Assembly (NCBI GenBank): GCA_001695595.3
Contig: MBPM02000120.1
Coordinates: forward strand, 1-64,000
DNA from: Plasmopara viticola
Lineage: Eukaryota > Oomycota > Peronosporomycetes > Peronosporales > Peronosporaceae
DNA: 64,000 bases
Reading direction: 5' to 3'
Positions 1-12,931 of the stretch are shown here, piece by piece. Within the stretch, counting starts at the first letter, position 1; each line of letters begins with the position of its first letter. Under the pieces are notes generated by a model. The model made no database searches and was not told the DNA's origin. It worked only from the letters and a program-made list of their open reading frames with translations. The translations under genes were made by a program, and so were the position numbers.

Positions 1-1
1 A

Positions 2-13
2 GGTTATGAGCCC
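2..13 (+). promoter_or_regulatory. Primer-binding site (initiator tRNA-Met, internal type) overlapping the gag start
   Basis: GGTTATGAGCCC directly follows the LTR end. It is the exact complement of the anticodon stem-loop strand GGGCTCATAACC of initiator tRNA-Met, so priming would use an internal (half) tRNA fragment, as known for Drosophila copia, not the 3' CCA end. The ATG inside it starts Gag (Met-Ser-Pro). The same 12-mer occurs on the + strand at 4270, 8599, 12928, 17259, 21591 and 25189. It occurs on the - strand at 30503-30514, 37596-37607, 38213-38224, 43289-43300, 44686-44697, 48251-48262, 51817-51828, 55477-55488, 56667-56678, 59530-59541 and 61184-61195. Confidence 0.88.
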
Positions 14-3000
14 AACGACCATGTCCTCCACGCAAGATGTCTCGTCAAAAGTATTTGTCGACAAATTCAACGGGGATAACTACGCTACGTGGTGCCGGTA
101 CATGCGCGGCGTGTTTCTCACCAAGTCGGTGTGGCACGTGGTGAATCGGGAGGTCACGCCGACATTCACTGATGCTCGCGCCAGCGATGAGTACGTCAGA
201 GCCAGCAACATTGCGTTCGGCTTGATGCTACTACACATGGACGCGGATTATCATCATGTAGTCGACAATTGCGAAGAAGCCTATGCTGCCTGGATCCGTA
301 TCAAAACACTTTACGGCGGGTCGCAAAAGGCTGGTCGCATTTACCTGAAGCGCCAACTTTTCAGCATGGAAATGGCGGAAGGCGACAACGTCCTGCATCA
401 CTGCAACGAGGTTCTCAACATCAGCGCCAAGCTAAGCAGTATCGGTGCCAAGATGGAAGATGAGGACGTCGCGATTTGTCTGCTTCGGAGTTTACCAAAA
501 GCTACGAGAACGTCGTGCTAAACTTGGAGATGAGCAGTGCAGAATTGCGGACGCAAGACGTTGTGAAGGTGCTGACAAATGAGCACATCAAGCGACAAGG
601 TGAGAAGACTCCAGCGGTGAAAACTGAAGACGCAGCCAAGGCGTTCAGTGCCGAAAGAGAGTCCCGCCAATGCACATATTGTGGCAAATTGGGGCATACG
701 ATGGAACGATGCTGGACCAAGCAAAAGGATGACAATCGAGGAGCTCGACGCGGCGTACAAAATCGTGGACGCGGAGCAAGTAACGTACAGTTTCGGTACA
801 ACAACGACAATGATTACGACCGGATCGCATTTGCAGTATCATTGGAATGAGCTGTCTTCAGGCAAAGATATGCCAGGCATGTGGGCCATTGACAGTGGTG
901 CCACGCACCACATTTGCTACGACAAGTCCAAGTTTCGGACTCTCGATGAACAAAGTTGTGGCGAACTTGCGGTAGCAGATGGAAGCAAAACCGCAATTAT
1001 GGGTGTGGGAACCATTTTTGAGCGGGTGGTGCTACCTAACGGGACATACGCGACTTGAAATCAAAGATGCGCTTTACGTTCCAAAGATGAGCAAGAACCT
1101 ACTTTCTGTCCCGCAGATTAACAAAAGCGGTTGTTTCCAAGTGGTGTTTGACGGTGCCCGCATGGACATTGAGTCGAAATTCGAAAGGATAGTGGCAACA
1201 GCCGACCTAGTTGACGGTCTTTACTGGCTCGGACTTTACGGCCATCGGCTAATACGACTGAATCAAGTAACAAGATTGACCTGCATGCACGATTGGGTCA
1301 CGCACCTTGTGACGTGCTCCACAAATGATTACTGGTGGAATGATTAAAGACGTTCGTGATGCATCAATGTCAACTTTGCCGAACATTTGTCGCGGGTGCC
1401 AAGAGGGCAAGATGGTCCAGAAACCGTTTCCAAGTAATCCTGACAAGCGTCGATTTGCCTTCTTTGAGCTTCTCCACTTTGACATCTGCGGCCCAATGGA
1501 GCAAGTATCACTTGGGGAAGCAAGTATCTCCTACTAATTGTGGATGAGGCCAGTGGATGTATGAAGGGTTTCTGCTTGCAAGCCAGATCGACAGCGAAGA
1601 TGCAATCAAGACTTACATTTTGAAGGTTCAGACTCAGTTTGGAAAGAAAGTCAAGTTCGTACGTCATGACGGAGCTCGTGAGTTTGCGACCAACTCGTTA
1701 AAGATTTTTACGAGAACAAGGGTATCGAGCAGCAGGTAACAGTCCCATATGCGCATCAAACCAACGGAACAGCTGAGCGCGCAATAAGGACGATTGTGAC
1801 TATTGGACGCAGCATACTACATCACGCTAAGCTGGACAAGAGTTTTTGGGGAGAAGCCGCTATGACTGCAATATACATCAAGAACCGCCTTCCCTCACCA
1901 AAAATCAAGAACAAGACTCCATTCGAGATCATTCACAAGCTCAAGCCAAGCGTTGGACATATGCGCGTTTTGGGTGTCGGGCCTACGTTTTGACTCCGAA
2001 AGAAAGAGGCTCAAGTGGGACCCCAAGTCTCGAGTTGGTGTGTTTGTGGGCTATGAAGAAGTGTCCAAAGCATATCGATCTACGACATTCAAACTCAGCA
2101 GATAGTGATCAGTCGGGACGTAAAGTTTGACGAATCAAGTTTTGGTGATTTGGAAGTCAACATTTTTGACGACATTGAGGAAGCAAACATTGACTTCGAC
2201 TCACTCGAAATAGAAGACGAGGATTTACATACACGACGAACTTCAAGCAAACAGGTAAGCGCAAGCAGCGTCAATCAGAAAGAGCTTCAAGTTCCGAGTA
2301 TCGTGAAGCAGGACTGGATGAAACAAGTGCTCCTGAAGAAATGGACTCACGTCGAACAAGCGACAATCTCGTATGCGATCAGGATCTAGCATTAATCAAG
2401 AATCACAGGCTTCCGAAGACGAAAACATAGACTTAACTTCTGGCGTGCGAGTGTGAACGCTGTCGAAGCTTCCGACTTATCCGAGCCAAACACTTATCAA
2501 GAAGCTATAAGTGGACCCGATCAGCTTCATTGGCGCAAAGCCATTCGTGCGGAACTTGATTCAATGCGGCTTCGTCAAGTCTTTCGAGCTGCAAAGTTGC
2601 CATCAGGACTTCAAGCTATCGGACTAAGTGGGTGTTTAAGATCAAGCGAAAGGCTGACGGCTCAATCGAGAAATACAAGGCTCGACTCGTGGCAAAGGGT
2701 TTTCGACAAAAATACGGAATCGACTATACAGAAACGTTTTCGCCCGCTTTGACGAAGTACTTTGAGTGGCCACTTGATCAATTGGACGTTGTGACAGCTT
2801 TTCTGTATGGAAGGATGAAGGAAGCTGTTTACTGCACTACACCAGAGGAGTTGAACTTGATGAAGAATTCGACTGTCTTGTACTCGACAAGGCAATTTAT
2901 GGTCTGAAGCAAGCTTCTCGCGTATGGAATGAGACCTTTGATGAGTTTGTGTGCTCGATTGGATATCAAGTTTCAGCCTTCGATCCGTGCCTATACATCA

Positions 3001-3998
3001 AGGTTCTCAAACAACGGCTGCGCGCTACTTCTGGTATATGTTGATGATGTTCTAATTACCGGGAGTTCAACAGCATTGATTGTGGATACGAAGATTGCCT
3101 TAAAGAGTCGCTTTGAGATGACCGATAGTGGCAAGTGCGCGTTTGTCCTGGGCATCGAGCTTGTAGATAGTGACAACGGCAGTGTCACAATGTGTCAACG
3201 GCGATACATCAATGACATTCTCAAGCGATTTGGTATGGAAGATTGCAAGTCAGTTATAAGTCCAACAGACATTAGCACAAAGCTTGTACCAAGCAACTCT
3301 GCAACCAAGGTAAACGCGCCATTTCGAGAAGCGGTTGGGGCTCTGATGCATCTGTCGACAGCGACGCGGCCGGACATTGCATTTGCAGTTGGCTATGTAT
3401 CAAGGTTTATGGAAAACCCACAGATTGAGCATTGGACTGCAGTCAAGCGTATATTTTGCTATCTGCAAGGTACAAAGTCTCATGGAATCTGCTTTCAGCC
3501 CGGCAACGAAGTCAACTTTTGTGGATACTCGGATGCTGATTGGGCAGGTGATCACACCGACCGCAAGTCAACTTCTGGTTTCGCCTTCATACTGATGAGT
3601 GCTCCGGTAAGCTGGGGAGTAAAAAGCAGTCAAGCGTCTCATTGTCAACCAGCGAAGCTGAGTACATTGCTCTAAGCTTAGCAGTTCAAGAAGGTAAATG
3701 GGTTCATCGCTTACTATGCGAGATTCTGGATGCGGCAGGTGAGCCTGGACCGGAGCTCAAGATTCTTGATGACAACCAGTCTTGCCTCAAGATGACCAAG
3801 AATCCTGTCAATCACGGCCGAGCCAAGCATATCGACATCAAGTACCACCACATTCGCGACGAAGTCAAGCGTGGCGAAATACATCTTGAGTATTGCGAGA
3901 CCGAAAACATGCTGGCGGACATTATGACAAAAGGCTTACCAGGACCGCGCCACAAGACCATGACAGCGGCGCTTGGCATACAAGCCGGTTCGCATTGA
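6..3998 (+). pseudogene. Family A gag-pol polyprotein, unit 1, heavily frameshifted
   Basis: This is the same polyprotein as unit 5 but broken about twenty times. Most lesions are one-base losses in short homopolymers. There is also a 10-base loss at about 2440 and a 33-base in-frame loss in the reverse transcriptase at about 2744. The Gag zinc knuckle ([14 protein letters not shown]), protease DSGATHH, integrase HHCC, RT YVDD and RNase H blocks can all be recognised but lie in different frames. The start chosen is the ATG inside the primer-binding site. The lesion density far exceeds that of its neighbours although the substitutions are few. That pattern fits uncorrected long-read errors at a contig end better than evolutionary decay. 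Confidence 0.88.
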
Positions 3999-4005
3999 GG
4001 GGGCG

Positions 4006-4269
4006 TATTGAGGGTTATGGGTTTCAGGTAACGTACACAACCCAACCCGGTCCAATCCGAACCGCGGTTCAACATAGTTTTACTTTTTACGATTTAAGGT
4101 AATTACGTTATGTAGAATGAGTGGTTACGAGTTGTAGGACTTTAAACCCCAATAAATCAATCACTTCCAAATTTACTTCCTCTCAGTCAAGTGTCTTCGC
4201 GTTAACGCAAACGACCCTTCACTTCGCTTCTTCAGCCTCCCCTTACCTTCCGGCCTCAAACAATCAACA
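4006..4269 (+). repeat. Family A LTR, copy 1 (264 bp)
   Basis: It lies between the 3' end of unit 1 (purine-rich tract ending GAGGGGGCG) and the primer-binding site of unit 2. It starts TATTGAGGG and ends AATCAACA, so the termini are TA...CA rather than TG...CA. It contains a perfect 12-bp palindrome GAACCGCGGTTC (4059-4070), an AATAAA (from 4151) and an Inr/FPR-like segment at 4161-4177. It is one base shorter than the other copies, in a short run near 4080. Confidence 0.9.
4161..4177 (+). promoter_or_regulatory. Probable core promoter of the family A LTR (Inr + FPR-like)
   Basis: TCACTTCCAAATTTACT matches the oomycete composite core promoter TCAYTYYNCAWTTTNYY at all positions but one (A for the C opening the FPR). 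It lies about 155 bp into the 264-bp LTR, the expected U3/R boundary. It would start transcripts that run through the primer-binding site at 4270. The same segment is present in every A LTR. The assignment is by motif only. Confidence 0.55.
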
Positions 4270-4273
4270 GGTT

Positions 4274-7200
4274 ATGAGCCCAACGACCATGTCCTCCACG
4301 CAAGATGTCTCGTCAAAAGTATTTGTCGACAAATTCAACGGGGATAACTACGCTACGTGGTGCCGGTACATGCGCGGCGTGTTTCTCACCAAGTCGGTGT
4401 GGCACGTGGTGAATCGGGAGGTCACGCCGACATTCACTGATGCTCGCGCCAGCGATGAGTACGTCAGAGCCAGCAACATTGCGTTCGGCTTGATGCTACT
4501 ACACATGGACGCGGATTATCATCATGTAGTCGACAATTGCGAAGAAGCCTATGCTGCCTGGATCCGTATCAAAACACTTTACGGCGGGTCGCAAAAGGCT
4601 GGTCGCATTTACCTGAAGCGCCAACTTTTCAGCATGGAAATGGCGGAAGGCGACAACGTCCTGCATCACTGCAACGAGGTTCTCAACATCAGCGCCAAGC
4701 TAAGCAGTATCGGTGCCAAGATGGAAGATGAGGACGTCGCGATTTGTCTGCTTCGGAGTTTACCAAAAGCTACGAGAACGTCGTGCTAAACTTGGAGATG
4801 AGCAGTGCAGAATTGCGGACGCAAGACGTTGTGAAGGTGCTGACAAATGAGCACATCAAGCGACAAGGTGAGAAGACTCCAGCGGTGAAAACTGAAGACG
4901 CAGCCAAGGCGTTCAGTGCCGAAAGAGAGTCCCGCCAATGCACATATTGTGGCAAATTGGGGCATACGATGGAACGATGCTGGACCAAGCAAAAGGATGA
5001 CAATCGAGGAGCTCGACGCGGCGTACAAAATCGTGGACGCGGAGCAAGTAACGTACAGTTTCGGTACAACAACGACAATGATTACGACCGGATCGCATTT
5101 GCAGTATCATTGGAATGTGAGCTGTCTTCAGGCAAAGATATGCCAGGCATGTGGGCCATTGACAGTGGTGCCACGCACCACATTTGCTACGACAAGTCCA
5201 AGTTTCGGACTCTCGATGAACAAAGTTGTGGCGAACTTGCGGTAGCAGATGGAAGCAAAACCGCAATTATGGGTGTGGGAACCATTTTTGAGCGGGTGGT
5301 GCTACCTAACGGGGACATACGCGACATTGAAATCAAAGATGCGCTTTACGTTCCAAAGATGAGCAAGAACCTACTTTCTGTCCCGCAGATTAACAAAAGC
5401 GGTTGTTTCCAAGTGGTGTTTGACGGTGCCCGCATGGACATTGAGTCGAAGATTTCGAAAGGGATAGTGGCAACAGCCGACCTAGTTGACGGTCTTTACT
5501 GGCTTCGGACTTTACGGCCATCGGCTAATACGACTGAATCAAGTAACAAGATTGACCTGCATGCACGATTGGGTCACGCACCTTGTGACGTGCTCCACAA
5601 AATGATTACTGGTGGAATGATTAAAGACGTTCGTGATGCATCAATGTCAACTTTGCCGAACATTTGTCGCGGGTGCCAAGAGGGCAAGATGGTCCAGAAA
5701 CCGTTTCCAAGTAATCCTGACAAGCGTCGATTTGCCTTCTTTGAGCTTCTCCACTTTGACATCTGCGGCCCAATGGAGCAAGTATCACTTGGGGAAGCAA
5801 GTATCTCCTACTAATTGTGGATGAGGCCAGTGGATGTATGAAGGGTTTCTGCTTGCAAGCCAGATCGGACAGCGAAGATGCAATCAAGACTTACATTTTG
5901 AAGGTTCAGACTCAGTTTGGAAAGAAAGTCAAGTTCGTACGTCATGACGGAGCTCGTGAGTTTGCGACCAACTCGTTAAAGATTTTTTACGAGAACAAGG
6001 GTATCGAGCAGCAGGTAACAGTCCCATATGCGCATCAAACCAACGGAACAGCTGAGCGCGCAATAAGGACGATTGTGACTATTGGACGCAGCATACTACA
6101 TCACGCTAAGCTGGACAAGAGTTTTTGGGGAGAAGCCGCTATGACTGCAATATACATCAAGAACCGCCTTCCCTCACCAAAAATCAAGAACAAGACTCCA
6201 TTCGAGATCATTCACAAGCTCAAGCCAAGCGTTGGACATATGCGCGTTTTCGGGTGTCGGGCCTACGTTTTGACTCCGAAAGAAAAGAGGCTCAAGTGGG
6301 ACCCCAAGTCTCGAGTTGGTGTGTTTGTGGGCTATGAAGAAGTGTCCAAAGCATATCGAGTCTACGACATTCAAACTCAGCAGATAGTGATCAGTCGGGA
6401 CGTAAAGTTTGACGAATCAAGTTTTGGTGATTTGGAAGTCAACATTTTTGACGACATTGAGGAAGCAAACATTGACTTCGACTCACTCGAAATAGAAGAC
6501 GACGGATTTACATACACGACGAACTTCAAGCAAACAGGTAAGCGCAAGCAGCATCAATCAGAAAGAGCTTCAAGTTCCGAGTATCGTGAAGCAGGACTGG
6601 ATGAAACAAGTGCTCCTGAAGAAATGGACTCACGTCAAAACAAGCGACAATCTCGTATGCGATCAGGACCTAGCATTAATCAAGAATCACAGGCTTCCGA
6701 AGACGAAAACATAGACTTAACTTCACCGACATTCTGGCGTGCGAGTGTGAACGCTGTCGAAGCTTCCGACTTATCCGAGCCAAACACTTATCAAGAAGCT
6801 ATAAGTGGACCCGATCAGCTTCATTGGCGCAAAGCCATTCGTGCGGAACTTGATTCAATGCGGCTTCGTCAAGTCTTTCGAGCTGCAAAGTTGCCATCAG
6901 GACTTCAAGCTATCGGGACTAAGTGGGTGTTTAAGATCAAGCGAAAGGCTGACGGCTCAATCGAGAAATACAAGGCTCGACTCGTGGCAAAGGGTTTTCG
7001 ACAAAAATACGGAATCGACTATACAGAAACGTTTTCGCCTGTGGTCAAGTACGTGACGTTACGGATGGTCATCGCTTTGACGAAGTACTTTGAGTGGCCA
7101 CTTGATCAATTGGACGTTGTGACAGCTTTTCTGTATGGAAGGATGAAGGAAGCTGTTTACTGCACTACACCAGAGGAGTTGAACTTGATGAAGAATTCGA

Positions 7201-8326
7201 CTGTCTTGTACTCGACAAGGCAATTTATGGTCTGAAGCAAGCTTCTCGCGTATGGAATGAGACCTTTGATGAGTTTGTGTGCTCGATTGGATATCAAGTT
7301 TCAGCCTTCGATCCGTGCCTATACATCAAGGTCTCAAACAACGGCTGCGCGCTACTTCTGGTATATGTTGATGATGTTCTAATTACCGGGAGTTCAACAG
7401 CATTGATTGTGGATACGAAGATTGCCTTAAAGAGTCGCTTTGAGATGACCGATAGTGGCAAGTGCGCGTTTGTCCTGGGCATCGAGCTTGTAGATAGTGA
7501 CAACGGCAGTGTCACAATGTGTCAACGGCGATACATCAATGACATTCTCAAGCGATTTGGTATGGAAGATTGCAAGTCAGTTATAAGTCCAACAGACATT
7601 AGCACAAAGCTTGTACCAAGCAACTCTGCAACCAAGGTAAACGCGCCATTTCGAGAAGCGGTTGGGGCTCTGATGCATCTGTCGACAGCGACGCGGCCGG
7701 ACATTGCATTTGCAGTTGGCTATGTATCAAGGTTTATGGAAAACCCACAGATTGAGCATTGGACTGCAGTCAAGCGTATATTTTGCTATCTGCAAGGTAC
7801 AAAGTCTCATGGAATCTGCTTTCAGCCCGGCAACGAAGTCAACTTTTGTGGATACTCGGATGCTGATTGGGCAGGTGATCACACCGACCGCAAGTCAACT
7901 TCTGGTTTCGCCTTCATACTGATGAGTGCTCCGGTAAGCTGGGGGAGTAAAAAGCAGTCAAGCGTCTCATTGTCAACCAGCGAAGCTGAGTACATTGCTC
8001 TAAGCTTAGCAGTTCAAGAAGGTAAATGGGTTCATCGCTTACTATGCGAGATTCTGGATGCGGCAGGTGAGCCTGGACCGGAGCTCAAGATTCTTGATGA
8101 CAACCAGTCTTGCCTCAAGATGACCAAGAATCCTGTCAATCACGGCCGAGCCAAGCATATCGACATCAAGTACCACCACATTCGCGACGAAGTCAAGCGT
8201 GGCGAAATACATCTTGAGTATTGCGAGACCGAAAACATGCTGGCGGACATTATGACAAAAGGCTTACCAGGACCGCGCCACAAGACCATGACAGCGGCGC
8301 TTGGCATACAAGCCGGTTCGCATTGA
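4274..8326 (+). pseudogene. Family A gag-pol polyprotein, unit 2 (three one-base deletions)
   Basis: Same polyprotein and domain order as unit 5. Three homopolymer contractions break it: four A instead of five at 4765-4768 (end of Gag capsid region), four G instead of five at 5791-5794 (integrase core, just after the DICGPM motif), and GG instead of GGG at about 7175 (reverse transcriptase before YVDD). Everything else is open, from the primer-site ATG to the terminal QAGSH. Restoring the run lengths seen in unit 5 would give one frame, so these are either polishing errors or very recent lesions. Confidence 0.9.
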
Positions 8327-8333
8327 GGGGGCG

Positions 8334-8598
8334 TATTGAGGGTTATGGGTTTCAGGTAACGTACACAACCCAACCCGGTCCAATCCGAACCGCGGTTCAA
8401 CATAGTTTTCACTTTTTACGATTTAAGGTAATTACGTTATGTAGAATGAGTGGTTACGAGTTGTAGGACTTTAAACCCCAATAAATCAATCACTTCCAAA
8501 TTTACTTCCTCTCAGTCAAGTGTCTTCGCGTTAACGCAAACGACCCTTCACTTCGCTTCTTCAGCCTCCCCTTACCTTCCGGCCTCAAACAATCAACA
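8334..8598 (+). repeat. Family A LTR, copy 2 (265 bp)
   Basis: It separates units 2 and 3 and serves as the 3' LTR of one and the 5' LTR of the other. By eye it matches copies 3, 4 and 5 throughout. The next primer-binding site follows directly at 8599-8610. Confidence 0.9.
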
Positions 8599-8602
8599 GG
8601 TT

Positions 8603-11600
8603 ATGAGCCCAACGACCATGTCCTCCACGCAAGATGTCTCGTCAAAAGTATTTGTCGACAAATTCAACGGGGATAACTACGCTACGTGGTGCCGGTACAT
8701 GCGCGGCGTGTTTCTCACCAAGTCGGTGTGGCACGTGGTGAATCGGGAGGTCACGCCGACATTCACTGATGCTCGCGCCAGCGATGAGTACGTCAGAGCC
8801 AGCAACATTGCGTTCGGCTTGATGCTACTACACATGGACGCGGATTATCATCATGTAGTCGACAATTGCGAAGAAGCCTATGCTGCCTGGATCCGTATCA
8901 AAACACTTTACGGCGGGTCGCAAAAGGCTGGTCGCATTTACCTGAAGCGCCAACTTTTCAGCATGGAAATGGCGGAAGGCGACAACGTCCTGCATCACTG
9001 CAACGAGGTTCTCAACATCAGCGCCAAGCTAAGCAGTATCGGTGCCAAGATGGAAGATGAGGACGTCGCGATTTGTCTGCTTCGGAGTTTACCAAAAGCT
9101 ACGAGAACGTCGTGCTAAACTTGGAGATGAGCAGTGCAGAATTGCGGACGCAAGACGTTGTGAAGGTGCTGACAAATGAGCACATCAAGCGACAAGGTGA
9201 GAAGACTCCAGCGGTGAAAACTGAAGACGCAGCCAAGGCGTTCAGTGCCGAAAGAGAGTCCCGCCAATGCACATATTGTGGCAAATTGGGGCATACGATG
9301 GAACGATGCTGGACCAAGCAAAAGGATGACAATCGAGGAGCTCGACGCGGCGTACAAAATCGTGGACGCGGAGCAAGTAACGTACAGTTTCGGTACAACA
9401 ACGACAATGATTACGACCGGATCGCATTTGCAGTATCATTGGAATGTGAGCTGTCTTCAGGCAAAGATATGCCAGGCATGTGGGCCATTGACAGTGGTGC
9501 CACGCACCACATTTGCTACGACAAGTCCAAGTTTCGGACTCTCGATGAACAAAGTTGTGGCGAACTTGCGGTAGCAGATGGAAGCAAAACCGCAATTATG
9601 GGTGTGGGAACCATTTTTGAGCGGGTGGTGCTACCTAACGGGGACATACGCGACATTGAAATCAAAGATGCGCTTTACGTTCCAAAGATGAGCAAGAACC
9701 TACTTTCTGTCCCGCAGATTAACAAAAGCGGTTGTTTCCAAGTGGTGTTTGACGGTGCCCGCATGGACATTGAGTCGAAGATTTCGAAAGGGATAGTGGC
9801 AACAGCCGACCTAGTTGACGGTCTTTACTGGCTTCGGACTTTACGGCCATCGGCTAATACGACTGAATCAAGTAACAAGATTGACCTGCATGCACGATTG
9901 GGTCACGCACCTTGTGACGTGCTCCACAAAATGATTACTGGTGGAATGATTAAAGACGTTCGTGATGCATCAATGTCAACTTTGCCGAACATTTGTCGCG
10001 GGTGCCAAGAGGGCAAGATGGTCCAGAAACCGTTTCCAAGTAATCCTGACAAGCGTCGATTTGCCTTCTTTGAGCTTCTCCACTTTGACATCTGCGGCCC
10101 AATGGAGCAAGTATCACTTGGGGAAGCAAGTATCTCCTACTAATTGTGGATGAGGCCAGTGGATGTATGAAGGGTTTCTGCTTGCAAGCCAGATCGGACA
10201 GCGAAGATGCAATCAAGACTTACATTTTGAAGGTTCAGACTCAGTTTGGAAAGAAAGTCAAGTTCGTACGTCATGACGGAGCTCGTGAGTTTGCGACCAA
10301 CTCGTTAAAGATTTTTTACGAGAACAAGGGTATCGAGCAGCAGGTAACAGTCCCATATGCGCATCAAACCAACGGAACAGCTGAGCGCGCAATAAGGACG
10401 ATTGTGACTATTGGACGCAGCATACTACATCACGCTAAGCTGGACAAGAGTTTTTGGGGAGAAGCCGCTATGACTGCAATATACATCAAGAACCGCCTTC
10501 CCTCACCAAAAATCAAGAACAAGACTCCATTCGAGATCATTCACAAGCTCAAGCCAAGCGTTGGACATATGCGCGTTTTCGGGTGTCGGGCCTACGTTTT
10601 GACTCCGAAAGAAAAGAGGCTCAAGTGGGACCCCAAGTCTCGAGTTGGTGTGTTTGTGGGCTATGAAGAAGTGTCCAAAGCATATCGAGTCTACGACATT
10701 CAAACTCAGCAGATAGTGATCAGTCGGGACGTAAAGTTTGACGAATCAAGTTTTGGTGATTTGGAAGTCAACATTTTTGACGACATTGAGGAAGCAAACA
10801 TTGACTTCGACTCACTCGAAATAGAAGACGACGGATTTACATACACGACGAACTTCAAGCAAACAGGTAAGCGCAAGCAGCGTCAATCAGAAAGAGCTTC
10901 AAGTTCCGAGTATCGTGAAGCAGGACTGGATGAAACAAGTGCTCCTGAAGAAATGGACTCACGTCAAAACAAGCGACAATCTCGTATGCGATCAGGACCT
11001 AGCATTAATCAAGAATCACAGGCTTCCGAAGACGAAAACATAGACTTAACTTCACCGACATTCTGGCGTGCGAGTGTGAACGCTGTCGAAGCTTCCGACT
11101 TATCCGAGCCAAACACTTATCAAGAAGCTATAAGTGGACCCGATCAGCTTCATTGGCGCAAAGCCATTCGTGCGGAACTTGATTCAATGCGGCTTCGTCA
11201 AGTCTTTCGAGCTGCAAAGTTGCCATCAGGACTTCAAGCTATCGGGACTAAGTGGGTGTTTAAGATCAAGCGAAAGGCTGACGGCTCAATCGAGAAATAC
11301 AAGGCTCGACTCGTGGCAAAGGGTTTTCGACAAAAATACGGAATCGACTATACAGAAACGTTTTCGCCTGTGGTCAAGTACGTGACGTTACGGATGGTCA
11401 TCGCTTTGACGAAGTACTTTGAGTGGCCACTTGATCAATTGGACGTTGTGACAGCTTTTCTGTATGGAAGGATGAAGGAAGCTGTTTACTGCACTACACC
11501 AGAGGGAGTTGAACTTGATGAAGAATTCGACTGTCTTGTACTCGACAAGGCAATTTATGGTCTGAAGCAAGCTTCTCGCGTATGGAATGAGACCTTTGAT

Positions 11601-12655
11601 GAGTTTGTGTGCTCGATTGGATATCAAGTTTCAGCCTTCGATCCGTGCCTATACATCAAGGTCTCAAACAACGGCTGCGCGCTACTTCTGGTATATGTTG
11701 ATGATGTTCTAATTACCGGGAGTTCAACAGCATTGATTGTGGATACGAAGATTGCCTTAAAGAGTCGCTTTGAGATGACCGATAGTGGCAAGTGCGCGTT
11801 TGTCCTGGGCATCGAGCTTGTAGATAGTGACAACGGCAGTGTCACAATGTGTCAACGGCGATACATCAATGACATTCTCAAGCGATTTGGTATGGAAGAT
11901 TGCAAGTCAGTTATAAGTCCAACAGACATTAGCACAAAGCTTGTACCAAGCAACTCTGCAACCAAGGTAAACGCGCCATTTCGAGAAGCGGTTGGGGCTC
12001 TGATGCATCTGTCGACAGCGACGCGGCCGGACATTGCATTTGCAGTTGGCTATGTATCAAGGTTTATGGAAAACCCACAGATTGAGCATTGGACTGCAGT
12101 CAAGCGTATATTTTGCTATCTGCAAGGTACAAAGTCTCATGGAATCTGCTTTCAGCCCGGCAACGAAGTCAACTTTTGTGGATACTCGGATGCTGATTGG
12201 GCAGGTGATCACACCGACCGCAAGTCAACTTCTGGTTTCGCCTTCATACTGATGAGTGCTCCGGTAAGCTGGGGAGTAAAAAGCAGTCAAGCGTCTCATT
12301 GTCAACCAGCGAAGCTGAGTACATTGCTCTAAGCTTAGCAGTTCAAGAAGGTAAATGGGTTCATCGCTTACTATGCGAGATTCTGGATGCGGCAGGTGAG
12401 CCTGGACCGGAGCTCAAGATTCTTGATGACAACCAGTCTTGCCTCAAGATGACCAAGAATCCTGTCAATCACGGCCGAGCCAAGCATATCGACATCAAGT
12501 ACCACCACATTCGCGACGAAGTCAAGCGTGGCGAAATACATCTTGAGTATTGCGAGACCGAAAACATGCTGGCGGACATTATGACAAAAGGCTTACCAGG
12601 ACCGCGCCACAAGACCATGACAGCGGCGCTTGGCATACAAGCCGGTTCGCATTGA
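8603..12655 (+). pseudogene. Family A gag-pol polyprotein, unit 3 (three one-base deletions)
   Basis: Three contractions are present: AAAA at 9094-9097 in gag, GGGG at 10120-10123 in integrase, and GGGG at 12271-12274 in RNase H just before the SLSTSEAEY motif. The RT contraction of unit 2 is absent, so the frame from 10146 runs through RT into RNase H (728 codons). It shares with unit 1, but not with units 2, 4, 5 or 6, a CGT instead of CAT codon in the linker between integrase and RT (about 10881). The units are therefore not a simple linear series. Confidence 0.9.
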
Positions 12656-12662
12656 GGGGGCG

Positions 12663-12927
12663 TATTGAGGGTTATGGGTTTCAGGTAACGTACACAACCC
12701 AACCCGGTCCAATCCGAACCGCGGTTCAACATAGTTTTCACTTTTTACGATTTAAGGTAATTACGTTATGTAGAATGAGTGGTTACGAGTTGTAGGACTT
12801 TAAACCCCAATAAATCAATCACTTCCAAATTTACTTCCTCTCAGTCAAGTGTCTTCGCGTTAACGCAAACGACCCTTCACTTCGCTTCTTCAGCCTCCCC
12901 TTACCTTCCGGCCTCAAACAATCAACA
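12663..12927 (+). repeat. Family A LTR, copy 3 (265 bp)
   Basis: It is shared by units 3 and 4, has the same TATTGA...TCAACA termini, and is followed immediately by the primer-binding site at 12928-12939. Confidence 0.9.
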
Positions 12928-12931
12928 GGTT

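Noticed and set aside
2..13. tRNA-like sequence next to the LTRs as a tRNA gene
   Set aside because: Only 12 bases complementary to the anticodon arm are present. There is no cloverleaf.
502..996. Numerous 60-170 codon frames antisense to gag and pol
   Set aside because: They recur in every copy as shadows of the coding strand, and have no own start context or recognisable domain.
4765..4768. Programmed frameshift at AAAA in gag or GGGG in integrase of family A
   Set aside because: Units 4 and 5 carry the longer runs and read through in one frame. The shorter runs do not lie at a gag/pol boundary and follow the gradient of indels.
12779..12931. N-terminal extension of family A Gag beginning inside the LTR
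   Set aside because: It would need a GTG start located upstream of the inferred transcription start. The ATG in the primer-binding site is present in every family.
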